A stretch of 64,000 bases of DNA. It comes from Varroa destructor. Its lineage: Eukaryota; Arthropoda; Arachnida; Mesostigmata; Varroidae. The stretch spans positions 47,304,486 through 47,368,485 of the forward strand of contig NW_019211456.1 of assembly GCF_002443255.2 (NCBI RefSeq). Direction: 5' to 3'. The position numbers and the translations under genes were made by a program. Below, one piece after another: positions 1-13,400 of the stretch (position 1 is the stretch's first letter; the number at the start of each line of letters is the position of its first letter). The notes below the pieces were generated by a model. The model ran no database searches. It was not told the DNA's origin and saw nothing but the letters and a program-made list of their open reading frames with translations.

Positions 1-3000
1 AACGCGCTTACACACAAAGACACACCTACACACGTACAGTCACACAGAAAGACGCACAGCGATAAGTTGCAAGTTGTATCTGACGTCAATACTCACTGTA
101 AAAACAGCACTTACATACCTCACGCTGTCGCTTCAAGGATCGGAGACTGGTATTCGCGCAGATTCATTTAATCTTCTTCATACTTCAGAAAAAAGTAACT
201 TGAGAAAAGGTCCAGAAAGATGTTTTTCAACACCAACAATCGTCTCGACTCTCTTGTAGTCAATTTCTAAAGTAACGTTGTAAATACAACGTTCTTGATA
301 TCGTATCTATTATTTCGCGTTCAATTTATTATTCGGTCCTGTTGAAACGTTCACTCTGCCAGTTAGTGGCCCCATATAATTACAAGTAAGTTAATTCAAA
401 ATTTTCTCGTCATCGACTGCGATTACGTTCTGTTAATTAAACATCTTTAGCCGTTCTACGATTGTGGGATGAACCAAATTTTAAATTCGGTTGAAGTCGA
501 TCAAAGCAGTGTTCAATAATAGTCCACAAAATAAGTAGAAAATTCAATATAGTAGCATTGCTGCTAGGCAATTGTCTAGTCTACCGCTAACCATGACGGC
601 GACAGGCGCCACCTAGCGGCTTATATCTTTAGCTTACTGTCTCAATGTTCTGGTTGTGTTTTTATTGTCGGCAAAACGAATGTATTTTTATTTTGTGGTG
701 TTATTACCGTGATGATTTCTGTCACTGTTATTGTCGTTACACTTGTTTTGTTATGGTTGTTAGCATTGGGCGCGCCTTAGCCGCTACCATTCAAGGTTTA
801 CGCCGTATTTGATGTTCATAAAGAATCGCCGGCAACTGCTGCAGCTTCACATAAACGCTATGGGCAGTATAAAGGAAACTTCGCACGTCGTCGAGTGAGC
901 TCGCTCACTAAATTGGGGCTGTTTTTCTTGAAAAAATGTCCAGCACCTGAAAAACAAGCGAAAGGATAATTAGAAAATAAAAAATTTCGTATATATGATT
1001 ATAATCATCAATATAGGCAAATATACATTATTACTATAATATCATGATATAATTATATTATAGGCATTTTAATGATGTCCTCTATGCGTTCCAATTTTAG
1101 ATTGAACCGTATGTTCAACATGTTTGGATGAGATCCCAGAAAGACGCAGCTTTGTGCTTCATAGGGTGGTTCACAAGCTTCACTGGAACGGATTGCATCA
1201 TTCGCTATATTGGTTCTCAGTTTGGTCCATAGCGATGTGTGTACGATAAATGTTGGCGACAATTCCACTCTAAGGGGATGCGAAAGAACCGATGCTATCG
1301 ATGGATATCTTCTGGCCTACCGTTCGTGAAGTTCTCTGTCATCACTAACAGAAACTTTTTCGATCTCTCGAAGTGGCTACTGATTCAGCTGGACTTCATG
1401 TATGTTGCTATAGTGTGTAGTGCTACCAAAGGAGCTGGTGGGGAGCACAGCGTTTTTGTTTAAATGAGAACTTTATTTTGCCTGCTTCAGGCCCGAGTAA
1501 GTTACCGCGAATATGGCCATTTACGTCTGATGTTTATATGCAAACTGTAGTGTTACATATATACCGCTTACATTGAGTAGTCTGGAGAGGTGACCCCATT
1601 ATAAATACTCAGACAATAACCAATGACTTCTACAGATGTTTTTCTATAATTAGAAAAACTCATTATTATGGCTATAGCCGTCTGGTCTACGTAACAGAAA
1701 TTATCGGCTAGAGACTAAGTAGTACTCAAGTACACCGAAATCATTTTGCAGATTCTTATTTACAGACATGTTACAATCTAGCCTAAATTGATTTGACTTC
1801 ATAGGATACGACTAGACAAACGACGTTCATACGCTGCTGTACGCTATAGTCTGTCAGTCATCTATTCTTCGTGAGTCTGAGATGGCCATTTTATATAAAC
1901 TCGTGCTTTAGTTAGTAGTGTTCTATTAAAATCTCAAAGACTAGCCAGCACCCGCAGAAGCCTTTGTTGTCCATCATCTTACATAAATTCGATAAGCCGC
2001 CAAAACGTATCGGGAAGTTCTTGTTTGATTTTCGTGCAAGCATAGACAACTTGGCAGACGAAGATCATGACTTTGGCGTGTCGCTTTTATACCTTGCGCC
2101 CAAACGCGTCAGTTCGCTCCTCCGTAACGAGCACAAATGTTGTTTTGGTAAGGTGATACCTAGTAAATCATCGATTGTCACGAAAAGATGGGCGCTTTTA
2201 CTAAGAAAAGATTGTGTTGCCGACCGAAACAACTTGTGTCAACATCATTTCACATGACTAATCCGCTCTGTCTGGTACTTATGGTCCAGTGAAGATCTTA
2301 TTTGCATAATACAACATCATTATTATTATTGTAAAAAGAAGGACGTGGACGCATCTGTTAGCGTGTGTCCGAGTCAATGATGTTTTCCCAGCCAATTCGC
2401 TAAACGCTTCTGGCAGTACTGAAGAACATCGGAGAGCATAAATATGGTACCGTATGATTTTACTCTTGAAAACGGGTAAATATTCAGTTATATATTTGTT
2501 CAAAATTAAGTCATACTTTACGTAACGCTGCGGTTCAGACAAAGATATTTTTGTCACGGATGAAATTTATAATATCATAAAAGGAGAACCAAGAGTAAAA
2601 TGGTCAAAGGTTACAGGTGGATGAGAGGTGTACTTTTCATGTGTCTGTCTGGCTAGTAGGCCCACAAGGTAGGTAGGTTGTCTGCAGAAGCAACAAAATG
2701 ATTGCCATTGTGAGCAGTCAATCTGAGAAAACAGTAGTCGAGAGTATGGCATTATCTGAACCGTTCTCCAGGCTCTTTGACGCTTAAGTCTATCATCTTG
2801 CGACTGTGGTATGGCTGTATATGCCATAATTTATGTTCTTACGACATTCAAGGAGAACTATTAAACGAATAGACAAGTATATTCATTTAACGTTCCTGCA
2901 CAAGAATGGAGCGACCTTATTGATGCTATGTCGAGTTTTCTTAAATACATTAATCGTAAACTATAGATTTGATGACTTAGTGCGCTTTTTTAAATGCGTC

Positions 3001-6000
3001 CCTCTTTCCGGAATTTTTCACCTTTACTGTACTACGCACGTTTTTTGGCTTCTCGTGCTGGCCTGAATCGCCTGTGTTGAGAAGAAGGTGCAAGAGTCAA
3101 CTGAAAGAAGGCCCTGTCGGTTACAGGCGAAAATCTGTGTCGAAAACTACCGTTGAACGTTAGTTTACAAAGCTTCAAAACGGCTGTAAAAGGATACATT
3201 CTGACGTGAAAAACAATCCGAATTCAACAGGGATTTTTTCTAAACGCTGCTGAAGGAAGGTGACTTCGAAAAGACTCGTGAATGGGCTGGGAAAATGGGC
3301 CTTTGCCAGACGACAATAATGATTCATTCATATTAATGGTATACACGCAATGTAGCGAACCTTACTCTTCAATCTAATAGTATTAATAGGGAAGCCACTG
3401 GTGGTGTTTTGTTGTATCTTCTTCCACACGAAATTTCGCTATAAGGAGCCAATGCCCGAAAGCCTAAAGCAACTGACCCAATTCTTGTTATGCTTGCCAA
3501 AGACTAAAGTGAGGTTTTAAAGAGTATTTTTATAAGTAATCTATCCAAATAGTAAGTAGCACTTGTTCTGTGGACGTATCCCTGATTCTTATGTACAGAA
3601 TTAGAGAAATTGTCGTTGAAGGTACTCAAACGAATTCCATCAGCAAATGGATGATCTTTCGAATAAAACTCGCAATTAAAGTTCTATGTTTTCAATGAAA
3701 TCAACCATTCACGATGATACGATTTCTGTCCAAATTTTTAGCAATAGCTGAATTGTTCACGTAGATAAGGGCAGTTTTCGAGCATCATCAGATGGTACCG
3801 TTTCCGTAAAAACCAAGGTATCACAGACCGACGCGTGATTTGCAGCAAACGGATATCGCCATACTTTGCGTTAGCAAGCTATACGACAGCAGACGAGGTC
3901 ATGTAGGAAATGTGTCGAAATGGAACATTGTACTTAGAACATCGTAATAGCTATTGCACTTTACAATCAAATCCCTATGTATTCTAATAAAACGATGCAT
4001 TCTAGATGGCGCTCGATCATCGCTATGGAGTACTCCAACATAGGCAATTTAGACTCACCTAACGTTAAGGCATGTATCTACCTAGCATACCAGCATCGAA
4101 ATCAAAGGTCATTGGTTGTCCTAGTGAAATTTTATAGCCAGGTAGTATTTGGACAACGCTACGAGTGGTTAACTGCAATGAATACGTGTTCAATTCGCGT
4201 TTACTCAACACGCATTCAGTAGACCGGCAAGCCTGCCGGAAGTTGTAAAATTTCAGTTATTTATTATTTGTCTCCAATACAACAGTCGAGCAAGGAATAG
4301 GAGGAAAAATAAAAACTAATTATCTACTACACACACAAAAACAACAACCATTAAAGGCAATTGTAGACCTAGGACGAGACGAAACACTACAGCCTGAATA
4401 GCGGCGGTCGTGCTTTGTTATAATTACTACTTTGTTGTTTACTAGCGGTACATTACTGATCACGGAGATTAGGAGGCAGAGGACTTTTATTGATTTCGGT
4501 ACTTACAGTTTCTGTAACTAGAGGAATAGACAAGTGGCCGGAGTCTTATTAAGATTAATGGTCTTCAGTCATAATGTTTCTTCTTGCTAATAGTAGCAAC
4601 ATTTATCTTTTAAGTGGATTTTTTGTTCGTACTATACCATGTAGAAGGTTTGAGGCGAAGTGCAGCAAAACATATATACATACGCACATAATCGGTAAAG
4701 GGTAAAGCAGTCATATTAAACAGTTCAGCCTTATTAAGCGTCTGCTGGAACTCCGTACGACTGCAATTCCTATAGCATCCTTTGCAGTTTTATTTAATTT
4801 GTCCTGTGTCAATGCATTTTGAAGGTCCTATATACAGTTTACCGCACTAACTGAGAAAAAAAAATCGAAATTTATTTTATTTTAACAGAGTATTTTAACA
4901 GAGCTTAAGCCGAAACACCCAAAAGTGTGCGCCCGATTCAAATAGACCGATAAAGAAACGAGAACTCACGTTTTTTTATAAAACTTAGGAATTCTTGTAG
5001 TCATAGAATCAACCCATTTTAGCATTCTGTGTGCGGTTACATAAAAACAGTATTTTTCATTTCGAAATCAAAAAGAATTACTGCAAAGAGTCGTATCGGC
5101 CAATCAGTAACTTTCCACTTTTGGATTCACTAATCGTCACACGCTCCGGTTATCCGCTCTCATAGACCGAGTTGTTACAAATTAGCTAGAAAATAATTGC
5201 TGAATGCAATGGGGGTATATGCTGCAACACACTTAGCATGCATTCAATTGACTTGGTCCTTTCTAGCCACTACAAAAGTAAATCAGGACGTAGTTGACTG
5301 AATCATAATTGTATCAGTAATCGATAAACTATGATAAACATACTACATATCCATACTTAATCCAAGACGTTAAGTTTTTATCAGTCTCTAGATAATTTAG
5401 CTGAATGTCAAATTTTCAACGTTAGATAGTCTTTGTTTACGCCCAGTCAGCTGTGGCAAGTACTGATTTTGCCAAATCACTCAAATACGCTGAAATTATG
5501 TCTTTACCAACCTTCCGACGAAATCAACCCTTCATGACCATCTTCTACGTGGTAACATTAAAAAAAAAATTCTAAAGGAACTGTACACTTATTTTATTGA
5601 AGCGGCCATTACCTTTAGAAATATTTTGTGCGAGCACTCACCGCTGCCACTTTTTGATATACAAGTTCACCTGGAATATTTTCTAACTACTCTTGACACC
5701 GCCTCAACTCAGAAACTGTATGGGAAGCTGTTTTGGTTTATCTGTGTCAAAGCTTCTCATAAGATTCAAACTCTACATAGAAAAGAAAGGCTCGCAATTT
5801 AAGGTTATAAGAAATAATACTGCAATATATGTGTAGAAATGATACACGCATATTGCCTAATTCGAATTGTTTAGACTAGACGTCTTGACAATGGGGAAAA
5901 ACAGTAGACCTTCTCGCTTAAAAAAACTAGGGGCCAAATAGTAGGCTTTAGATTCTATTGGTTCGTTCATAAACGCAATTGACGTGTCGCATATGGCCTT

Positions 6001-6249
6001 TACTCAGCCTTGCGAAATAATTTGACGTTACCCGCCCTAGAAGTTTTCACATTAGAACTTCTAGTTAAGAGGCTATTAAGTCTCCTAATACGATCATAGG
6101 CAGCTATTACGAAGGACAGTTGTGATTTTTATCAATCACCTCGTTTTGACAAATTTTAAATGAAGGTAAAAGATTAACAAAGGTGACAAACCCGGTCATT
6201 TCAAATTTTCCTGCGCGTACGGTTTGTTTATCTGAAGATTTCACCTTTG

Positions 6250-6281
<32 letters not shown>

Positions 6282-7444
6282 CCTGTTTCTGCTAATCTGA
6301 GCTTCACAATACTGTGAATCAATATAAAGCAAGTGTAGCATATCTACTGCGCCTATCGTAAGCTGGATCGCTGTGAGTGCTACTTGGCATTGTCGCTAGA
6401 CGTAAGTTTAACGCGAAATAGGCCAGTTAGGATTTGCCATTGGATTGCCATTAACTCTAAGTCCATTTCCGTTTGTGAGTGCGTGTTTATTGTGAGACCT
6501 AGCTTTAGTCCACATGTGACGGGAATCGTAATTGTAGGTGCTTGTAAGGATGCTCTACCAATTTCGCTAACAAAGTCTCCGATACTCTTTAGTAGGATAA
6601 CATGGATTTTGTGTAGGTTAACAATTGGATGTCCATTGTTCTGTAACGTGTAAAGAATCAATCGATCAGTCTAAGAGACATTATAAGAATGCTTTCCAAA
6701 TGTTCCTTCGATTAATGGAAAAGCTTACTATATAATCACATCGGCGTACCCCAAAATACTATGGTGAAATTGGGTAGACTAACTGCTATGGGCGAAAATT
6801 CGTATAGACATTCGATATATTCTGTCCTGAAAGATCGAGGCATACACGCATTTGTTTGTTTAAGTCACCCTGGCAGCTTCTGTCATATTCAGGTAATTGA
6901 ATGATCTAAATTATATGCGGCGCTTGGCTTCCTTCGAATAACTGACAGGTAACGACGTTAGCGCTCGGTCGTCCACCGAACTTACCATTGGTATATCATG
7001 GGTGAAATTCGTCCTAGCATCTAACCTTGTTACAAATTATACAAGTTTCTAACGGAGCAGACAAACAGGTAAAAAGTGACCGTCCGTACATAGATGGAAT
7101 ACTTTTTCATTTTACGGGCAGTTCTTCAGGTGGATGAAATAGCGAGTGCTTTGATCCACACTAATGTGTAGCCTGCTCTCAACAATAGATCGTTTGAATA
7201 TCTTTCCTTAATAGCTATATGTTAGGACTGTCCTAGAAAACGGAAAAAACTTGAGATAGGTAATCAACGATGCCACCTCTATCCGACTAGACGGTGCGTC
7301 CCGTAAGTGCGCACTAGCTCGATTGATTAACTTATTACTACCGGCTGACCAAACTGCTTGCAGCGCAGATAACGGCGAACCCCCGGATCGTTGCCACAAG
7401 GACAGCGAAACCACTAGCGTCAACGACGAGTCCGTTACCCGACT
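1..7444. other. Intergenic / upstream of aquaporin, no gene recognised
   Basis: Many short open frames occur on both strands, none longer than about 100 codons, and none matches a family I recognise. The longest pair, 6380-6661 on - and 6384-6653 on +, cover the same bases on opposite strands, so at most one can be coding. A simple A/TA tract lies at 6250-6280. The aquaporin promoter should lie at the right end of this stretch or further left if there is an untranslated exon; I see no convincing TATA box close to its ATG. Confidence 0.5.
6250..6280. repeat. Poly(A) run followed by (TA)8
   Basis: About 15 A residues run directly into eight TA units. This looks like a simple-sequence tract, possibly the decayed tail of an inserted element, but no element body is recognisable beside it. 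Confidence 0.85.
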
Positions 7445-10400
7445 ATGGGCAAGCGAACCCTCCAGTCCTTGTGCGGCGCCTCTGAAGTGTCTTCTGATCA
7501 GACGCTTTGGAAGTGTCTTCTCGCTGAGTTTATAGGAACGGCCATTCTAGGTAAGTGCGGATAAGACCTATATTTATACGCATAGGTTTAGAAATTAACT
7601 GCTTACTAATTATCATAGTATAATTTATGTAACGAAAATCGGGTAGCACACTCGCGACATCAGGAGTAACATCTAAACTAGCTCCGCCAAAGTGGTATAT
7701 AGCCGCATCATTGAAAGCTCCTTCCAAAGACTTATTTTTGGGACTGGAACTATACAACGAATAGAAGGTTTAGCATGATTAGCACAGATCTATTATGTCT
7801 ATCTAATCTTACATCACAGTAACTTAGTAATATGCATACAGTATCGAAACCAGTAAGCCAAACATCTAAAACGATTTGTTCTATAAGCCGCAATTTTTTT
7901 AGAATTATAGAATAATCACTGAATTACATGTTTTCCAATGTCGTGTTGCGAACTTGTACTGTGCTATGAATTTTTTTTTTCCAGCTAGACTGGTTATAAG
8001 CTTCTTCGACTCATGTGCCAACGATTCCGAGAAAGCATCTGCTAGGGCAGCTAAAAATCGTTTAAAGATCAGTTCTGTAATAGATGCATCCACAATGGCG
8101 ACAATTCGACAATTAATAGTTTTCTGTGGAAGTGCCGTACCAAACCATTTTTTAACGTAATTCGTCGTAACAATTTCGTGCCACTGGCCAACACTGAACA
8201 AATATGCCACTGGCCTAGTTTAGTAGGCCGTTGCTGAGTTACCAACAGCTAGCATGTAGGCTGTCATCATAATAGTGATACCGTGTGCCTTTGCTGACCG
8301 AGCGCATGTAGAGATAGATTTATATTTGTGAGCTACGTTCATCCAATATGCTAACGGATAGGACCATGTGGCACCGTGGCACAAATGTTAGATATTCGAT
8401 AATATAATTATTTTGTACCTGTAGTGTTTTACAGGTACATATTGTTTTATTAGCCAGTTGCGCCCTACGAGAAACGACATTATCTTATATATTATATCGT
8501 TACACTAAGGCAGTCGATTGTATTGGGGTTTATATTGAGGGGAGGTAATAAGCAAAGATATTGCATAAAAAATGGACAGAAAAACACGTTTTCAATAATA
8601 TGAAAATGGTTGATACTTCGACAAGGCATTAGATAATGGTGATATTGTATTCAAAAATTAAGGAAACCTTTGTGTGAATACCAACAAATAAAATTTAGGC
8701 TTTACGGTGAGCGTTTTGAGTAAGCACCCCACCGTATACATTCTTTCACTATGTTTCTAAAGAAGAGCAGTTATATACGCAAAATTCACAGCCAAGCTCG
8801 GGTCAATCATGGTTGAATAGTACCTTTTCAGGTCGTTCTAAACAACAATGGTGACTAGCAGGCCGTCTCTGTACGATGCACAGTGTAAAATCGAACAATC
8901 AAATGTAAGATGTAGCGCAGAAAAGGCGCGAACTTACGCTGAACGTAAGTCGGATATTGGAATAGCGTTTTCGTGTAGGAACTGGATGGCTTGATTGAAT
9001 GCGTCGCATAGACACTTCTTAAATTTATCATTTCTCTGTGAAGCCGTACGTAGGCGTCTTGACGTTCTATGTCAGATATAAAGAAAGACGGGCGTTTCTC
9101 GAAGTCTTAGGGGCAATCCAACGGATTATGTAGGAAATACGTAATACATGTTTCTATTTCAAACGCACGACGATGTCCAAATCATTCTGTAGCAAAAAAA
9201 TATTTCAATAATGCATGCGTAAGCTGAATCAATCCAGCAGAAGAAAGGGCTTCATGAAACTGCCTTTTTTCGAAGAAGTACTCATACAGTTTACATTAGG
9301 CAAAACATTAAATCGCCAGATGTTCGCTCGGATCCGCTCTTATGAGAAAATTTAAACTGGGATGAATGTATAATTACAAGATAATAACACGTTTGGCATC
9401 ATCAAACGAAGAGCTGGGTATTAGAGGCTTCATACAAAAAAGAGAAGCGCCTATCGATCGATAAAATGACTCTAATCATACAATAATTGCCACCCGCCCA
9501 CGCTTTTAGGAAGTCTTAATTTAATTCTTTTCTACATTATAGCAGAAGCAAGTAATAACAACTTTGACCTGCACTAGCTGCCTTAGTCAGAATCAGTAAA
9601 ACGGCGCTTAACTACTCCAGCTTACAGCATAAAGAACCAAAGACAAATATTATTGGGCCTCATTATATTTTATGTTTACATTGCCTATAATAATAATAAT
9701 AATTATTATTATCTATGTCAGTGACGTGATATTTATCTATCCAGTTGCTGTGGATTAGTGGGAGAACTTCTACTAACTCCGCTAGAAACCGACCAGCTGC
9801 GTTCATCGTCAGAGTCCTTAAGTTATTCTCAATCTCCTCTTTTCGACATATAAGGCAATTGTAAACAATGTTACACGCGGTGCCAAACAAAAGCGTCGTT
9901 ATCACCGCCATCGCACACCGGAATCAAATCTGCATTGAACTTTGATCGGAACTTTTTTCAGCTTAGATATTTTCGACAACTACATGAGGTCTTCCATGAC
10001 GTACGTTCCAGCTCGTTCTTAAGTAAAGTATTTTGTTCTTTTCGAAACAGTAAAACGTAGTAGACCTAGAATATATCCGAAATTTGTTTGTGTAAATAAG
10101 GTTTTAAGCCAGACAAATTAATAGGGAAGTCGTGTATGAGGAACCCGGGCAAGTTCAATAGTGAAAATATACATTTTCGATTTAATAGTCGCCTAACGAG
10201 AATGCAGATTAGACCGAACATGTAGGAGGGGAGAACTTGTGCGCAGGTCCAGTGAGATGCAGATTACGGTGTTTGTCCTAATGAATAAATCCATTGCTGA
10301 TAAGACGAACGTTAATTCCGTAGGCACCTCACACGCGAACTGTGGATCACCCGCATTGTCTACAACCCGGACAGACCTTCTATTGTTGGAATAATCTTAT

Positions 10401-13400
10401 CGTTTCTAGATCGTTTTCGGCCGGTGATCAGAGTTGTCATCAGCTTATATCATAGTTAAAAGCAATCATTTGGTCAAGACAAATGATCTAACTAGAAATT
10501 GTGTCAATTAATGTAATACTAGCGTTGTCCGATTACAAGAACTCTGATAATTCGTAAAAATGTGTTGATGATTTTACTTTGTCATTATTCATTGTTTAAG
10601 CACTCGTTGGAGGACTGGGGGCTTCTCAGGGTGAGTTAATTGATGATTCATTCATGATCCGACTGATATAAACAATGTAGAATCGTAGTACAAAGATATT
10701 TCTCTGAGAAATACGATGCATATGTCGCATGTAGGATACAATACAATTGTATTTATTGTCTGTTTCAGCTGGATTAATTCAGCTTAGGCACGCATTGCTA
10801 AGGCATTTTAGCCATAAAACAATTTGGCCTCATCGTGCAGCTGCACTGGAGGCAAATCAATGGTCATTAGGAACGCAGGTGTGAACTTTACGGCTGAAAG
10901 CAGTTTATATATACGGATGTTACTAGCACTGGTCATAATAAGGGTGGTAGAGGGCATAATTTACTAAATATGATGAACGAAATTTAATAACAACGAACAG
11001 TGTTCGAAAAAAGATCTAAAATTCCTGATCTCAAAAGATCTCTATTTTATGTCGAATGACTTCCGTATCTACTTACCTGCCTGCTTTCTTTGATTAACGC
11101 TATATGGGCGGTCCGTCTAAACCTCGAGGTCTATCCAGACTACGTTTCTCTTCATGATCCCCGAGATGAGCTTCACGAAGAAGTGCAATCAAGTTACATC
11201 AATGCAGCAGCTGTCTTCTACGACGCCCACAAACATAATGATGATAATAACACCATAAACATAGTGTTTACAAATGTTGCCGCTTGCTACGCTGTAAATA
11301 GTCGACTTCTGTTTGGAAAAAATAAATCGTTTGGATAATGTTGTTTTTATCATCATTCATCCTTTTCATTTCGATCACTCCTTCTATGCGAGTTAGTTGC
11401 CGAGATGCCTGAATTCGCTTAACGCGTTAGGTAGGATGCGACCATAGAAGCCTAGCAACTATGCTAGCTATACGGAGTAATGTGTCATGTTGAAACTAGC
11501 CTGACGTAGAAACGTTACTACATAGTTTGGCACATTTGCATATTGGTCAAGCTTTTTAATTAGCCCTACAATTACTACTACAGGGTTTGTCTGACGTCCC
11601 CTTTCCTGCACATCCTTTTGTACCGTTACGTACTAAATAGAATTAAATTAAATAGTGAAGAACACGTGTCGGCCCATACAGACCCCCCAGATACGATACA
11701 ACCAGGCAGCAGTAGCAGTATCAAATACTAAAAAAATCAATTTAAGTTCGATGAACCCTCATAGATTTGTATATTAGAAACTAGTGTTCGTTCATGATAA
11801 CATTAGAATAACTATGTTTTTATAATAAAAAAATATATATAAACAGTAAACATGACTAGCAACTATGTCTCTATACGCTTCACATATATATCTGGCGGCA
11901 GCTGAGCGTCTCGGTTACATACATTCGGTTTTCAGTTTATATTATCATAATATAATCGGTAAATTTATGTCAAAAACATATACACAAAAATTTATGGCCA
12001 GTAGTTTCAAGGCTGAATATACTTCGCGTCAATGAAAAATATATTCCGTTTCAACTCAAAACGAAACTTATAAAAGTTCAAGTTCACGCACGATTAGTAA
12101 ATGTACGAGGAAACATAAATGCAACACGGAAGCTGACTTAGTTGGGCACGTAAATGCTGATTGAAAGATGAAATTTTTTTTCTAAAAGTTCAAAGACATT
12201 CGAATTAGTTGACAGCGTGTTCAAAAATCAAGCTGCTATTTTATTGCAGTGAAAAAAATAGTACTGGAGTGTAAACAAGTGCACTCTAGCAGTAAGGGCC
12301 TTAGACTGTATTATGACCATTTTGTCTAGCTAGAAAATGCTGCGTTTGAATACACAGTTGGGGTAGGACATCTTTAGACGTTCCACATTTTTATCACCAA
12401 TAATAACTATAAGGATCCATTATGCGTCGCATATTTGGCGAAAGGCGGAATAAGGGGTCATGACACTCGTATAATACGATATCAGACATCGGACAGTGTC
12501 ATATAATACTGTCAAATACTCCTTCGCCCATTCTGTCTGACGCGGTTAAAGGCAACGAAGTTGCCCTTATTTAGTCGGTCGAATATTTGTGCAGGATATA
12601 GCTGAGTCCTTCGCTTAGCTTCGCTAGAATTATGAGAGAGACTTCTGACTGCTGCTGCTGCTGCTGCTGTTACAACCTTATATAGCTTGCATTGTTTTAT
12701 TCAGATTAGATCAATTTAGCGGTTGCTAGTTTCTCCATCGGTGGATCAGGCATTCGAAGGTAAACCCATCTACATTGTGTGACAATAGGGCGGACACCGA
12801 CAATTCTCAGGATGCATGTAAATTTAGAATAGCTGTTATGCTGTCTTATACGGGGTCTTATAATGGATTTCTCTTTCGGCACTGGTTGAAACTAGAAGAT
12901 AGCATAGGCTGAATGATAAAACTCTGTCTATAAAAGCTGGTTAATTTATCTGATATTAAAAAATCTAGCAAATACATTTTTGTAACAACTATTAGTTTTG
13001 TGAATTTGTTGGACATATAAGGACACACTATAAAAGGCCTTATCTCCGGACAGATTTTCAAAAAATACTTGAACAATTTTTTTTTTATAAGAAAACGATG
13101 TTAACATACGCTTGCGATGTTAACTTCGCTAATGATGTTAGCTTCGATTAGCGCTGTGAGAGCGTCCTCTTCTATAACAGAATGTTCCACTATGCAAAAC
13201 CTGCTTACAAGTGGTACTTTAGTTTAGATCGTAGGGCCCATTGATTTAGGTTAGAAAGAAACGTCAATTAATGTTGACAATAGCGAAGATTGATTTTCTG
13301 TGGGTCATCGGAAAATCAACTTCTATTGGATGACGACTAAATACGGTTTTTCGATTTAAAAGGTCCTATCTGTAGGGGTCCGAATAATAAAAACTTATCA

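Noticed and set aside
600..620. GGCGCCACCTAGCGG motif near the left end
   Set aside because: It looks like a recurrent-motif candidate but only one clear copy is present in this window, so repeat status cannot be supported.
10589..10631. Possible small internal exon of aquaporin ending near TTCTCAGGGTGAGT
   Set aside because: The conserved helix 1 joins directly from 7550 to 13915 in phase 1 with no missing residues, so no exon is needed, and the segment encodes nothing aquaporin-like.
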